DNA of 64,000 bases from Cacconaster sp045601245 (GTDB taxonomy: Bacteria; Bacteroidota; Bacteroidia; Bacteroidales; UBA932): positions 59,323-123,322 of the forward strand of contig JAZRZH010000052.1 in the NCBI GenBank assembly GCA_045601245.1. Direction: 5' to 3'. How positions within the stretch are numbered: the first letter of the stretch is position 1; every line of letters starts with the position of its first letter. The notes under the pieces are model-generated. The model made no database searches. It saw only the letters and a list, made by a program, of their open reading frames with translations, and was not told the DNA's origin. Positions 1-8,823 of this stretch are shown in pieces. Made by a program: the position numbers and the translations under genes.

Positions 1-39
1 CGGACTCAACGCCAGCAATCCCCTGCCCCTGCTTTCCAT
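1..39 (-). CDS. 5' end of an unidentified gene (partial)
   Basis: An ATG at 37-39 on the minus strand opens a frame of 13 codons that runs off the window (peptide begins MESRGRGLLALSP). It starts 6 bases after the argH stop codon, so it would be the next gene of the arginine operon transcript. The short peptide resembles the start of some Bacteroidales membrane transporters of the NhaC type, but 13 residues are too few to identify a family, and I give no function. Confidence 0.35.
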   Translation of the reverse strand, partial: MESRGRGLLALSP

Positions 40-45
40 AATCCT

Positions 46-1338
46 CTATTTGAAATCGGCGGCCTTCTGCATCAGAGCCGCAATCCTGTCATTGCAGAGA
101 TTGCCTATGCTGCCGATATGAGTGTGGTTGACGGTCTTGTCAGCAACGAACCGGCCTTCATTCACCTCTATGCCGACAGTCCTGTATGCATCGCGGAAAG
201 GCATTCCCGCAAGCACGCGGCGGTTGACCTCCTCGACGGTGAACATTGTGTCGTAGAGGGACGAATCGAGGATATGCTCGTTGACCTTTACCTGCGAGAT
301 CATATAATCCGCCATCTGCAGGCACTGATGCATCAGTTCGAGTACCGGGAACAGGATATCCTTGAGCAGCTGGAACTCGCGGTGATAACCCTGATGCAGG
401 TTGCCGCAGAGCATCGATATCTCATTTTCACAGGCCATGATGCGGTTGCAGTGGCCGCGCATTATCTCCCACACGTCAGGATTCTTCTTGTGCGGCATTA
501 TGCTGGAGCCGGTGGTCAGTTCGGCAGGGAATGATATGAATCCGTAGTTAGGGCACATATACATACAGCAGTCCGCAGCGAATTTATTGAGAGTCAACGC
601 TATGGATCCGAGGGCGGAAGCCACTGCGCGCTCCGATGCGCCACGGCTGAGCTGGGCGGCGACGCTGTTGTAGACCGGGGAGTCGAAACCGAGAAGGTCG
701 GTGGTCATCTGACGGTCCAGAGGGAAGGAGTTGCCGTATCCCGCTGCGGAGCCGAGCGGATTGCGGTTTACCACGCGGTAAGCCGCGGCCAGCTGGTACA
801 TATCATCCACGAGATTCTCGGCATATGCGCCGAACCAGAGGCCGAATGACGACGGCATCGCTATCTGTTCGTGGGTATATCCCGGCACCAGAACGTCCTT
901 GTATTTCTCGCTGAGGCTCTGGAGAGTGGTGAACAGCTGCATCATCTCATCGCGGAACGAGAGTATCTCGTCGCGCAGATAGAGCTTGAGGTCCACGAGG
1001 ACCTGGTCGTTGCGGGAACGGCCTGAATGTATCTTCTTGCCCATATCGCCGAGACGGCGGGTGAGCAGCAGCTCGACCTGCGAATGGATATCCTCAACCT
1101 CATCCTCGAGCACGAAAGTGCCGGCTTCGATTTCGGAAAGTATCCCGTCCAGACCGTCGGTAAGTGTTGCCAGTTCTTCGGAGCTCAGCAGTCCGATGCT
1201 CTCGAGCATCCTGATGTGTGCCTTGGACCCGATGACGTCATATTTTGCGAGGCGCAGGTCAAGCACGCGGTCTCCACAGACCGTGAAATCCTCGACGAGC
1301 GAAGTCGCTTCGGTACCCTTATTCCAGAGTGTTGCCAT
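46..1338 (-). CDS. argH: Argininosuccinate lyase
   Basis: Last step of arginine synthesis: cleaves argininosuccinate to arginine and fumarate in the cytoplasm. The 430-residue protein has the fumarase/aspartase superfamily signature GSSIMPHKKNPD at about residues 277-288, the HSGRSRNDQ substrate loop at 104-112 and the GYTHEQ segment near 153. Length is normal for the family. The start overlaps the end of the upstream argE by 20 bases, typical of a tightly coupled operon. It is the last complete gene of the eight-gene arginine operon in this window. Confidence 0.96.
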   Translation of the reverse strand: MATLWNKGTEATSLVEDFTVCGDRVLDLRLAKYDVIGSKAHIRMLESIGLLSSEELATLTDGLDGILSEIEAGTFVLEDEVEDIHSQVELLLTRRLGDMGKKIHSGRSRNDQVLVDLKLYLRDEILSFRDEMMQLFTTLQSLSEKYKDVLVPGYTHEQIAMPSSFGLWFGAYAENLVDDMYQLAAAYRVVNRNPLGSAAGYGNSFPLDRQMTTDLLGFDSPVYNSVAAQLSRGASERAVASALGSIALTLNKFAADCCMYMCPNYGFISFPAELTTGSSIMPHKKNPDVWEIMRGHCNRIMACENEISMLCGNLHQGYHREFQLLKDILFPVLELMHQCLQMADYMISQVKVNEHILDSSLYDTMFTVEEVNRRVLAGMPFRDAYRTVGIEVNEGRFVADKTVNHTHIGSIGNLCNDRIAALMQKAADFK

Positions 1339-2407
1339 AGTTTTCTATAAATTTGATGTAAGTATCGACAGCCTCATCCAGTTCGGAGATGAGGAGATAT
1401 TCGTTCTTCTTGTGTGAGCGGGCCGAATTGCCGGGGCCCATCTTGATGGCGTCGCAGGCGATGCGGATCCAGTCGGAAGTGGTCGGCGAGGAGAATGTCT
1501 CTATGCCGAGGCTTTCCGCGCAGCGTACCAGCGGCGAGGAGAGCGGAGTGGCGGAGGATGCATTCCTGAGGTTGCGCGGCTTTAGCGTGCTTTTGCAGAA
1601 TGACTGCATCTCGGCGACGAGTTCCGCATTGTCGTAGGCGTCCGTAGGACGGACGTCCACCACGAACGTGCAGAGGTCCGGCACTACGTTGTGTACGGTG
1701 CCGGCCTGGATCTGGGTCACGTTGACGTGGACCCAGCCCATCTGCGGCGACACCTTGGCGAATTTGTGGGAACGGATTGCGGCGATGTCCTCCATCGCGA
1801 TGTAGAGGGCATTGACCCCCTCCTCCCTGGCTGCGTGGCCGCTGACGCCGTGGGCCTCGCAGTCCAGCACTATCAGGCCGCGCTCGGAAGTTGCCGCACG
1901 CATCTGCGTCGGCTCGCCGACTATTGCCCAGGTCACGCTGTCGCGCAATACCTTCTCCCATGTCAGGCGTATGCCGTTCTCCCCCGTCCTCTCCTCCTCG
2001 GCGGAGAGGGAAAGAATCAGATTGAAAGGCAGCTGCCTGCCATCGAAATACCTGAACGCCGCCATCATTGACACCACACTGCCGCCGTCATCGTTGCTGC
2101 CAAGGCCGCATATCGCATCCGGCATCGAAGGCTGTTCCGGCTCATACGGGTCGAAATCATATTCCGGGCTCGGCGGCACGGTATCGATATGCGCGTCCAT
2201 CATAAGCGTCGGACGGCACGTGTCGTATCCCTTCGAACGGCAGATGATATTGCAGCCGATGCGCTCGAAGTCCACGCCCCACTCCGTGAGCCTGGATGCT
2301 ATGAGGTCGCTCACCGCACCTTCCTCGAACGAAGGTGAAGGTATCCTGATCATATCCCGCAGCAGCTGCGCCGCATCGCGCTTGAGAATATCTGTCCGTG
2401 TTTCCAT
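1319..2407 (-). CDS. argE: M20-family deacylase (acetylornithine/acylcitrulline deacetylase type)
   Basis: Zinc-dependent M20 amidohydrolase of 362 residues. Visible metal and catalytic motifs are DAHIDTV (71-77), the NDDGG segment (105-109) and AEEE (136-139). In the Bacteroidales arginine route the acyl group stays on until after carbamoylation, so the likely substrate is N-acyl (acetyl or succinyl) citrulline rather than acylornithine; this is inferred from the argF' neighbour. Its ATG overlaps the argB stop by one base (TAATG), implying translational coupling. An older annotation might call it a generic M20 peptidase. Confidence 0.88.
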   Translation of the reverse strand: METRTDILKRDAAQLLRDMIRIPSPSFEEGAVSDLIASRLTEWGVDFERIGCNIICRSKGYDTCRPTLMMDAHIDTVPPSPEYDFDPYEPEQPSMPDAICGLGSNDDGGSVVSMMAAFRYFDGRQLPFNLILSLSAEEERTGENGIRLTWEKVLRDSVTWAIVGEPTQMRAATSERGLIVLDCEAHGVSGHAAREEGVNALYIAMEDIAAIRSHKFAKVSPQMGWVHVNVTQIQAGTVHNVVPDLCTFVVDVRPTDAYDNAELVAEMQSFCKSTLKPRNLRNASSATPLSSPLVRCAESLGIETFSSPTTSDWIRIACDAIKMGPGNSARSHKKNEYLLISELDEAVDTYIKFIENYGNTLE

Positions 2408-3183
2408 TATTCTGATATGAGAGTTGTCTGAATATCGTTCGAAAGATTCTTGGCGTGCTTGATGATGACGCTCTTCACGCCGGCGGCGATTGCCTTGAAG
2501 GAGTTGTCGAGCTTGGGGATCATGCCGTCGGCTACAACGCCTTCAGCCTTCAGGGTCGCATATGCAGAGGGTGTGATGACCGGGATGACGGATGAATCGT
2601 CATCCTTGTCGGAGAGCACGCCGTCCTTCTCGAAGCAGTATATCAGTTCGACGGCCGCGGCCGCAGCGAGCGCGGAGGCGATGGATGATGAGACAGTGTC
2701 CGCGTTGGTGTTGAGCAGATTGCCGTTGCCGTCGTGATTGATGGCGCAGAGCACCGGTGTGATGCCTGCATCCAGCAGCTTCAGCAGCAGAGGGCAGTTG
2801 ACGCCATCCGGATAGATGTCACCGACAAATCCGTAATCCACCGGTGTCGCGGGACGTTTGACAGCCTTGATGACATTGGCGTCGGCGCCGCTCATACCGA
2901 GGGCATTGCATCCCTGCGCCTGCAGGAGCGCCACCACGTTCTTGTTGCACCAGCCGGCATAGACCATAGTCACGACGCGGAGGGTGTCAGCATCGGTGAC
3001 GCGCCGTCCCTCTATCATCACCGGAGTCTGTCCGAGCGCCTTCTGTATGGTGCTGGCCATCACTCCGCCGCCGTGGACGAGGATCTTCGGTCCTTCCAGG
3101 GCCGCGAAATCCTTCACGAACGCGGAGAGGAGTTCCGGATTGTCGACTACGTTGCCGCCTATCTTGATTACTTTGATTTCCAT
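2407..3183 (-). CDS. argB: Acetylglutamate kinase family (N-acylglutamate kinase)
   Basis: Phosphorylates the gamma-carboxyl of N-acylglutamate, the second step of arginine synthesis. It is an amino-acid-kinase-fold protein with KIGGNVVDN near the N-terminus and HGGGVMAS in the glycine-rich phosphate loop. I chose the ATG at 3183 (MEIKVIKIGG, 258 residues). A longer frame begins with TTG at 3198 but overlaps nothing useful. It is 4 bases downstream of the argF' stop. In this operon the acyl group may be succinyl instead of acetyl, judged from the carbamoyltransferase type. Confidence 0.93.
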   Translation of the reverse strand: MEIKVIKIGGNVVDNPELLSAFVKDFAALEGPKILVHGGGVMASTIQKALGQTPVMIEGRRVTDADTLRVVTMVYAGWCNKNVVALLQAQGCNALGMSGADANVIKAVKRPATPVDYGFVGDIYPDGVNCPLLLKLLDAGITPVLCAINHDGNGNLLNTNADTVSSSIASALAAAAAVELIYCFEKDGVLSDKDDDSSVIPVITPSAYATLKAEGVVADGMIPKLDNSFKAIAAGVKSVIIKHAKNLSNDIQTTLISE

Positions 3184-3187
3184 AATA

Positions 3188-4141
3188 TTAAAGGTCAAGC
3201 AGCATCTCCTTGAGAACAGTCTGGGCCGAAACCACGCGGTTGGCGGCCTCCGGTATCACGAGAGACTGCGGGCTTTCGATGACATCGTCGCTGACAATCA
3301 TATTGCGGCGGACCGGAAGGCAGTGCATGAAGTATGCGTTGTTTGTGAGGGCCATCTTCTCAGTGGTGATGGTCCAGCTGCGGTCCTTGTTGATGACCTG
3401 GCCGTAATTCGGGTCCTGGTATGCGGACCAGTTCTTCGCATATACGAAGTCCGCACCTTCGAGCGCCTTGTCCTGGTCGTATTCGACGCGTGCGTTGCCG
3501 ACAAACTCGGGAGCGAGCTCATAGCCGTGCGGATGGGTGATTACGAACTCATAGTCGGTCATATTGATGCCTTCGGCAAATGAATTCGGCACGGCCTGCG
3601 GCAGAGCCTTTGGATGCGGAGCCCAGGACATCACGACCTTAGGCTTCGGGCTCTTCTTGTACTCCTCTATCGTGATAATGTCGGCGAAGGTCTGGAGTGG
3701 ATGGCGTGTGGCCGCCTCCATACTGAAGACCGGCTTGCCGGAGTATTTTATGAACTGGCTGAGGATTTCCTCGTTGTAGTCAGCCTCCTTGCTCTCGAAG
3801 TGAGCGAACGAGCGCACTCCGATGATGTCGCAGTAGCAGCCCATCACTGGTATTGCCTCGAGCAGATGTTCGGACTTGTCGCCGTCCATTATCACTCCCC
3901 TCTCGGTCTCGAGTTTCCAGGCGCCCTGATTGACATCGAGCACGATCACGTTCATACCGAGATTCATCGCAGCCTTCTGCGTGCTGAGCCTGGTGCGGAG
4001 GGAGTTGTTGAAAAAGATCATCAGCAGGGTCCTGTTGTGTCCGAGAGCCTGGTCGGCGAAAGGATTGCGCTTGACGGCAAACGCCTTCGCCAAAGCCTCC
4101 TCGAGGTTGCCCAGCTGCTTTATGCTTGTAAATGTTTTCAT
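3188..4141 (-). CDS. argF': N-succinylornithine (acylornithine) carbamoyltransferase
   Basis: Transfers the carbamoyl group to N-acylornithine. The 317-residue protein has the carbamoyl phosphate motif SLRTRLST (47-54, in place of the usual STRTR) and closely follows the Bacteroides fragilis SOTCase as I remember it. The late motif HCLPVRRNM carries the catalytic-site HCLP. The residue known to set acetyl versus succinyl specificity (Pro90 in B. fragilis SOTCase, Glu92 in Xanthomonas AOTCase) is Ser90 here, in GDKSEHLLEA. A small residue is compatible with a succinyl substrate. The start overlaps the argD stop by 4 bases. Confidence 0.93.
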   Translation of the reverse strand: MKTFTSIKQLGNLEEALAKAFAVKRNPFADQALGHNRTLLMIFFNNSLRTRLSTQKAAMNLGMNVIVLDVNQGAWKLETERGVIMDGDKSEHLLEAIPVMGCYCDIIGVRSFAHFESKEADYNEEILSQFIKYSGKPVFSMEAATRHPLQTFADIITIEEYKKSPKPKVVMSWAPHPKALPQAVPNSFAEGINMTDYEFVITHPHGYELAPEFVGNARVEYDQDKALEGADFVYAKNWSAYQDPNYGQVINKDRSWTITTEKMALTNNAYFMHCLPVRRNMIVSDDVIESPQSLVIPEAANRVVSAQTVLKEMLLDL

Positions 4142-5268
4142 TTCTGTTCAGTCAATTTTTTCCAGGAGGCCACGAATCCTGCGGCGGTCTCCTCAGTGAT
4201 TGTAAGCGCCGGCAGCAGGCGGATAACCTGAGCTCCTGCGGCTCCGGTGAAGAAATGCTCCTCGAAGAGCAGCCTGTCGCGCAGGCCGGCATATTCCGGC
4301 TTGATCTCGAGTCCGACCATCAGGCCGCGGCCGCGGTACTCCTGCACCGCCGCGTCACCAGCGAACGCCTTGCGGAAATACTCTCCCACCCTGGCGGCAT
4401 TCTTCACCAGATGCTCGTTCTCAATGACATCGAGCACGGCGAGTGCCGCGGTGCAGGCGAGATGATTGCCGCCGAAAGTTGTGCCGAGCATCCCGTACTC
4501 CGGCTTGATGTCCGGAGCGATGAGCACGCCGCCGATCGGGAAACCGTTGCCCATACCCTTCGCTGTGGTAATGATGTCCGGGCGGACACCGGAACGCTGA
4601 TGGGCGAAGAAATTGCCCGTGCGTCCATAGCCGGACTGCACTTCGTCCAGGATGAGACAAGTGCCGTATTTGTCACAGAGCCCACGAAGGGTCTGGAGAA
4701 ATTCGTCAGTCGGTTCGTGGATGCCTGCGACGCCCTGTATGCCTTCGATGATGACGGCTGCGAAATCCCCTTTCGAGAGTTCGCGGTCAACCTCATCCGC
4801 ATCGTTCAGCGGAACGAAGACGACATTGGGCGTCCTGTTGAAAGGAGCCTGTATCTTCGGATTGTCGGTGACTGCCACGGCGCCCGAAGTGCGGCCGTGG
4901 AATGCCTTGGAGAAGGCGAGCACCTTGCTTCTGCCGTTGCTGAATGACGCGAGCTTCATCGCGTTCTCATTGGCCTCCGCGCCGCTGTTGCAGAGGAAGA
5001 GGCTGTAATCCTCATACCCGGAGAGACGGCCGAGCCTGTCGGCGAGGTCCTTCTGGAGGGAGTTCTGCACTGCGTTGGAATAGAAGCCGAGCCTGTTCAA
5101 CTGTGCGGTGATCATCTCCACGTAGTGCGGGTGACAGTGGCCGATGGATATCACGGCGTGTCCGCCGTAGAGGTCGGTATATTCGACGCCCTTGATGTCC
5201 CACAGCGTGGTGCCGAGTCCCTTGACTGGCTCGATGTTCCAGAGTTTGTATACTTCGAAAAGATCCAT
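4138..5268 (-). CDS. argD: Acylornithine aminotransferase
   Basis: PLP-dependent class III aminotransferase of 376 residues that interconverts N-acylglutamate semialdehyde and N-acylornithine. Visible features are NSGAEANENAMKLA (94-107, phosphate binding), FHGRT (123-127), LDEVQSGYGRTG (208-219) and the Schiff-base lysine in TTAKGMGNG (Lys237). It lies between argC and argF' with a 4-base overlap to the latter and a one-base gap to argC, so it is certainly part of the arginine operon. Acyl group preference (acetyl or succinyl) cannot be read from the sequence. Confidence 0.94.
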   Translation of the reverse strand: MDLFEVYKLWNIEPVKGLGTTLWDIKGVEYTDLYGGHAVISIGHCHPHYVEMITAQLNRLGFYSNAVQNSLQKDLADRLGRLSGYEDYSLFLCNSGAEANENAMKLASFSNGRSKVLAFSKAFHGRTSGAVAVTDNPKIQAPFNRTPNVVFVPLNDADEVDRELSKGDFAAVIIEGIQGVAGIHEPTDEFLQTLRGLCDKYGTCLILDEVQSGYGRTGNFFAHQRSGVRPDIITTAKGMGNGFPIGGVLIAPDIKPEYGMLGTTFGGNHLACTAALAVLDVIENEHLVKNAARVGEYFRKAFAGDAAVQEYRGRGLMVGLEIKPEYAGLRDRLLFEEHFFTGAAGAQVIRLLPALTITEETAAGFVASWKKLTEQK

Positions 5269-5269
5269 A

Positions 5270-6232
5270 TCAGAATGCCGAAGCCTTTAGTCTGAGGCCG
5301 GACTTCTCATCCAGGCCGCAGATGATGTTCATATTCTGGACCGCCTGTCCGCTCGCTCCCTTGAGCAGGTTGTCGATGGCGGAGCACACCAGCAGTTTGT
5401 CACCGTGCTTCTCGATGGAGATCACGCACTTGTTGGTGTTGACCACCTGCTTGAGATCCACCGGCGAGCCGCTGACGAAGGTGAATGCGGCGTCCTTGTA
5501 ATAATTCCTGTACATTGAGACGGACTCCTCTGCTGAGAGATTGCTGTCCACATATACACTGGCGAAGATTCCGCGGGCGAAATCACCGCGCATCGGCACG
5601 AAATTGATCCTGCCGCTGAAGTCCGGCTGCATTCCCTTGAGATTGCGGCAGATCTCCAGCAGATGCTGGTGCTCGAACGCCTTGTAAACGGAGATATTGT
5701 TGTTCCTCCAGCTAAAATGCGTCGTGGCACCCGGCTTGACGCCGGCGCCGGTGGAACCCGTGATAGCGGTCACCTGCACCTCCTCCGGCAGCAGATGAGC
5801 GGCGGCGAGAGGCAGCAGCGCAAGCTGGATGGCCGTCGCGAAACAGCCCGGGTTGGCAATGAGCTCCGCCCCCTCTATCCTGCTCTTCTGCATTTCAGGC
5901 AGGCCATATATATAGCACTCGCTCTCATCGCGGAAGTCCTGCGCGAGGTCGATGACCTTGAGGCCGGAAGGCCGTTCATTTTCACTCCAGAATTCACGGC
6001 TCTTGCCGTGCGCCGAGCAGAGGAAAAGCACGTCGATTGAGTTGAGGTCGAACGTATCGCAGAAGCACATCTCTGTGTCACCGATCAGTCCGCTGTGCAC
6101 GTCGCAGAGATGCGCGCCGGCATTGGATGAACTGTGAACGAATGCCAACTCCACCTGAGGGTGGTTAATGAGCAGCCTGATGAGTTCTCCGGCGGTGTAT
6201 CCCGCGCCGCCTATGATTCCGACTCTGATCAT
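5270..6232 (-). CDS. argC: N-acyl-gamma-glutamyl-phosphate reductase
   Basis: NADPH-dependent reductase making N-acylglutamate semialdehyde. The 320 residues start with the dinucleotide motif GIIGGAGYTAGE (5-16), with the active-site cysteine in NPGC (Cys130). The C-terminal half contains the expected dimerisation region. The gene starts 3 bases downstream of argG and ends one base before the argD start. Length and motifs are normal. Confidence 0.95.
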   Translation of the reverse strand: MIRVGIIGGAGYTAGELIRLLINHPQVELAFVHSSSNAGAHLCDVHSGLIGDTEMCFCDTFDLNSIDVLFLCSAHGKSREFWSENERPSGLKVIDLAQDFRDESECYIYGLPEMQKSRIEGAELIANPGCFATAIQLALLPLAAAHLLPEEVQVTAITGSTGAGVKPGATTHFSWRNNNISVYKAFEHQHLLEICRNLKGMQPDFSGRINFVPMRGDFARGIFASVYVDSNLSAEESVSMYRNYYKDAAFTFVSGSPVDLKQVVNTNKCVISIEKHGDKLLVCSAIDNLLKGASGQAVQNMNIICGLDEKSGLRLKASAF

Positions 6233-6235
6233 ACG

Positions 6236-7444
6236 TTATTCTGGAAGTTCGTCCTTATGGCTAAGGTAGTATGCCCTTAGTGCGGTGGAAGTCACCTTGA
6301 TGAAGCCCTTGGCGTCATCGGAAGTCCAGCCCTTCGCGCCTTCGCCGTATTCGCCGAGCTTGTTCTTGACAAGGTCGTTAGGCGTATCGACGCCGATTGT
6401 CGAGAATGAGAGCGGTCGGAGTTCGAGGGTCACGGTACCGGTGACGTTGCGCTGGCTGCTGGTGAGCATAGCCTCGATGTCGCGCATCACAGGCTCGAGA
6501 TACTGGCTCTCGTGGAGGAACATTCCGTACCAGTTTGCCACCTGGTCCTTCCAGTACTGCTGCCACTTGGAAAGAGTGAACTTCTCGAGGAACTTGTGGG
6601 CGCCGATGATGAGCATAGGTGCTGCAGCCTCGAAGCCTACGCGGCCCTTGATGCCGATGATGGTGTCACCGACGTGCATGTCGCGGCCGATGCCGTATGC
6701 AGCGCCGATGGCTTCCACAGCCTGGATTGCCGCGATCTTGTCTTCGTACTCAGTGCCGTTTACGCTGCAGAGTTCGCCGTCCTTGAATCCGATGCTCAGC
6801 ACTTCGCTGCCCTGCTTCTCCACCTGCTTGAGATATGCTGTCTCCGGGAGGCCCTGCTTCGAATCGAGGATTTCGCCTCCGCAGATGGAGGTGCCCCAGA
6901 TACCTACATTATATGAATATTTGAGCTTCGTGAAATCAGCGAAGAATCCGTGCGCGTTGAGGTAGTCGATCTCCTCCTTGCGGGAGAGATTGCCGTCGCG
7001 AGTGAGAGTGATGATCTCCATCTTCGGGCACATCACGAGGAATGTCATATCGAAGCGTACCTGGTCGTTGCCGGCACCGGTGGAGCCGTGGGCGATGGCG
7101 TCCGCACCTATCTCATTTGCGTAGCGGGCGATGGCCATTCCCTGGAATATACGCTCGGATGACACGGAGATAGGATATGTTCCGTTGCGGAGTACATTGC
7201 CGTAAATCATATATTTGAGGCTCTTCTCATAATATTCCTTCGTGACGTCGAGGGTGACGTACTTGGTTGCGCCTAGCTTGTAAGCGTTCTCCTCGTTGGT
7301 CCTGAGCTGCTCTTCGCTGAATCCGCCGGTATTGGCGCAGGCAGCATATACTTCATATCCCTTTTCCTTTGCAAGATACATCACTGTGTAGGATGTATCC
7401 AGACCGCCGCTGAAAGCAACGACAACTTTCTTTTTGTTTTCCAT
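6236..7444 (-). CDS. argG: Argininosuccinate synthase
   Basis: ATP-dependent condensation of citrulline and aspartate. The 402-residue protein has the PP-loop AFSGGLDTSYT (9-19) and the second signature GSTGAGNDQVRF (about 120-131). It is immediately downstream (3 bases) of the GNAT gene and upstream of argC, giving the operon order GNAT-argG-argC-argD-argF'-argB-argE-argH. Nothing odd is seen. Confidence 0.96.
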   Translation of the reverse strand: MENKKKVVVAFSGGLDTSYTVMYLAKEKGYEVYAACANTGGFSEEQLRTNEENAYKLGATKYVTLDVTKEYYEKSLKYMIYGNVLRNGTYPISVSSERIFQGMAIARYANEIGADAIAHGSTGAGNDQVRFDMTFLVMCPKMEIITLTRDGNLSRKEEIDYLNAHGFFADFTKLKYSYNVGIWGTSICGGEILDSKQGLPETAYLKQVEKQGSEVLSIGFKDGELCSVNGTEYEDKIAAIQAVEAIGAAYGIGRDMHVGDTIIGIKGRVGFEAAAPMLIIGAHKFLEKFTLSKWQQYWKDQVANWYGMFLHESQYLEPVMRDIEAMLTSSQRNVTGTVTLELRPLSFSTIGVDTPNDLVKNKLGEYGEGAKGWTSDDAKGFIKVTSTALRAYYLSHKDELPE

Positions 7445-7447
7445 ATG

Positions 7448-8023
7448 TTATTTCTCCTTTTCTATTTCAAATGGTGTTCTGATGGTGATGCGGTCGTTCG
7501 GGTCATAAAGCAGACCTGTGCAGACGCATCGTTCGTAATCATTCCTGAGCAGAATGTCATAGTTGCGGCAACCCTCGCAGCCTTTCCAGAATTCGTGGTC
7601 TGTCGTAAGTTCGCAGAACGGGACCGGACGGAATCCGAATTCGTAGTTGAGCCGCATCACCGCGCCGCCGGTGGTGATGCTGAATATCTTGGCATCCGGG
7701 AAGAGCCTGCGCGAAAGGATGAATGTCTGTTCCTTGATCATCCTTGCGAGGCCCTCGCGTCGGTAACGGTGAGATACGATAAGTCCTGAATTGGCGACAT
7801 ACGCCTTGCCTCCCCAGGACTCGATATATGAAAATCCGGCGAATGCTCCTTCCTCATCGAGCGCGATGACCGCCTTGCCGTCGCGCATCTTTTCCGCTAT
7901 GTACTCAGGAGTCCTCGTGGCAATGCCAGTATGGCGCTCCTGCGCCGAGATAAATATCTCCCTGGATATCTCCCCGGCAAATTTCGTGTGGCTCTCATCG
8001 GCCACCTGAACTGTAAAATTCAT
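7448..8023 (-). CDS. GNAT acyltransferase at the head of the arginine operon
   Basis: A 191-residue GNAT-fold protein with the acyl-CoA loop RREGLA at 88-93 (R/Q-x-x-G-x-A motif). It is the first gene of the arginine operon, and no other argA or argJ is visible here. Families at this operon position in Bacteroides have been proposed, from mutant fitness data as I recall, to be the missing N-acylglutamate (probably N-succinylglutamate) synthase. That role is an inference from position. The fold itself is clear. Confidence 0.82.
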   Translation of the reverse strand: MNFTVQVADESHTKFAGEISREIFISAQERHTGIATRTPEYIAEKMRDGKAVIALDEEGAFAGFSYIESWGGKAYVANSGLIVSHRYRREGLARMIKEQTFILSRRLFPDAKIFSITTGGAVMRLNYEFGFRPVPFCELTTDHEFWKGCEGCRNYDILLRNDYERCVCTGLLYDPNDRITIRTPFEIEKEK

Positions 8024-8064
8024 TGTCAGTTATAACAAACAACAATACGTCGAATATAAAATGA

Positions 8065-8072
8065 CAAAATTA
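8065..8072 (-). promoter_or_regulatory. -7 promoter element of the arginine operon
   Basis: Minus-strand TAATTTTG fits the Bacteroides -7 consensus TAnnTTTG and lies about 42 bases before the first codon of the GNAT gene. Transcription would start near 8057. I see no convincing ArgR operator in the short leader. Confidence 0.6.
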
Positions 8073-8107
8073 CTCACATCACCGCACAAATGCAAGAGAG
8101 AACGGGC

Positions 8108-8143
8108 AAAAAAAGCGGGGCCGGCCGCGATGGCCGGTCCCGC
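8108..8143 (-). terminator. Rho-independent terminator after the EF-hand-like gene
   Basis: A 12-bp GC-rich stem (8115-8126 with 8132-8143, one mismatch, 5-base loop) is followed on the minus strand by seven T residues (8114 down to 8108). It ends the transcript of the gene at 8169-8645 just before the arginine operon promoter. Confidence 0.9.
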
Positions 8144-8168
8144 ACAGGGTCTTGATCAATTGGAATGA

Positions 8169-8645
8169 TTACTTCTTCTTGAGGATGCCGCCGAGGATTG
8201 AGGTGGCCGCACCGAGGATGCCTGAGCCGCTCTTGGCGCTGCTCTTGGCTGCTCCGCCGCCCTTGAGCGTAAGGAGAATGTCCTGGAAATCAACGTCACC
8301 GTCGCCGTCCTTGTCCGAAAGGATGCCTGAGAGCTTGCCCATCACTGTAGGAATGATATTGCCGAGAGCACCTGTGAGAACGGAGCCGAGACCGAGCTTG
8401 CCGGCGTTTGTCTTGAAGAGATTGCCTGCGAGAGCGGTGATCGGGCTGCTTGCAGCAGACTGCTTGCCTGTCAGCAGATTCTTGATCTGATCTACGCCAC
8501 CGGCTTTGGTGACTGTCTGTGTGAGGCTCCCGAAGATTGAGTCGGAAAGGCCGCCAAGGGCTTTCTCCTTGAGATTATCAGGGATTTCGATTCCACCGGC
8601 GTTTGCCTTTACAGCTGACGCGATAATGTCTTGAATGTTTGCCAT
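8169..8645 (-). CDS. Uncharacterised protein with an EF-hand/dockerin-like calcium loop
   Basis: 158 residues from the ATG at 8645 (MANIQDII). An ATG 13 codons upstream is in frame, but the shorter start gives a cleaner N-terminus. The protein is rich in Gly, Ala, Ser and Leu, with a predicted helical and amphipathic body. Near the C-terminus is a DKDGDGDVDFQD loop (about 111-122), which has the D-x-D-x-D-G spacing of EF-hand and dockerin calcium sites. There is no signal peptide. It is monocistronic, with its own promoter and a strong terminator. I do not know its function; similar small proteins occur in Bacteroidales. Confidence 0.78.
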   Translation of the reverse strand: MANIQDIIASAVKANAGGIEIPDNLKEKALGGLSDSIFGSLTQTVTKAGGVDQIKNLLTGKQSAASSPITALAGNLFKTNAGKLGLGSVLTGALGNIIPTVMGKLSGILSDKDGDGDVDFQDILLTLKGGGAAKSSAKSGSGILGAATSILGGILKKK

Positions 8646-8694
8646 GATCGATAAATTTATTTGGTTTTGATAATTGGAATTCATTGTGTGTCCA

Positions 8695-8702
8695 CAAAGT
8701 TA
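8695..8702 (-). promoter_or_regulatory. -7 promoter element for the EF-hand-like gene
   Basis: Minus-strand TAACTTTG, a perfect TAnnTTTG, lies about 50 bases upstream of the ATG at 8645. A matching -33 element is not obvious. Confidence 0.55.
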
Positions 8703-8767
8703 AAAAGATTTGTCAAAATGATGAATAATCTGTTTTGAAATAATTGATTTAAGATATGTAATAGAAA

Positions 8768-8800
8768 AATTGAATTGTTTCAAAACAGATTCTAACTTTG
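8768..8800 (+). promoter_or_regulatory. Promoter of the M64 peptidase gene
   Basis: Plus-strand -7 element TAACTTTG at 8793-8800, with ATTG at 8769-8772 twenty bases upstream as a -33 element. Transcription would begin near 8807, leaving a leader of less than 20 bases before the ATG at 8824. Confidence 0.65.
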
Positions 8801-8823
8801 CATAAACATTGATTCCAAAAATT

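Noticed and set aside
8023..8072. ArgR operator in the arginine leader
   Set aside because: No pair of TGAAT/ATTCA half sites is present with convincing spacing.
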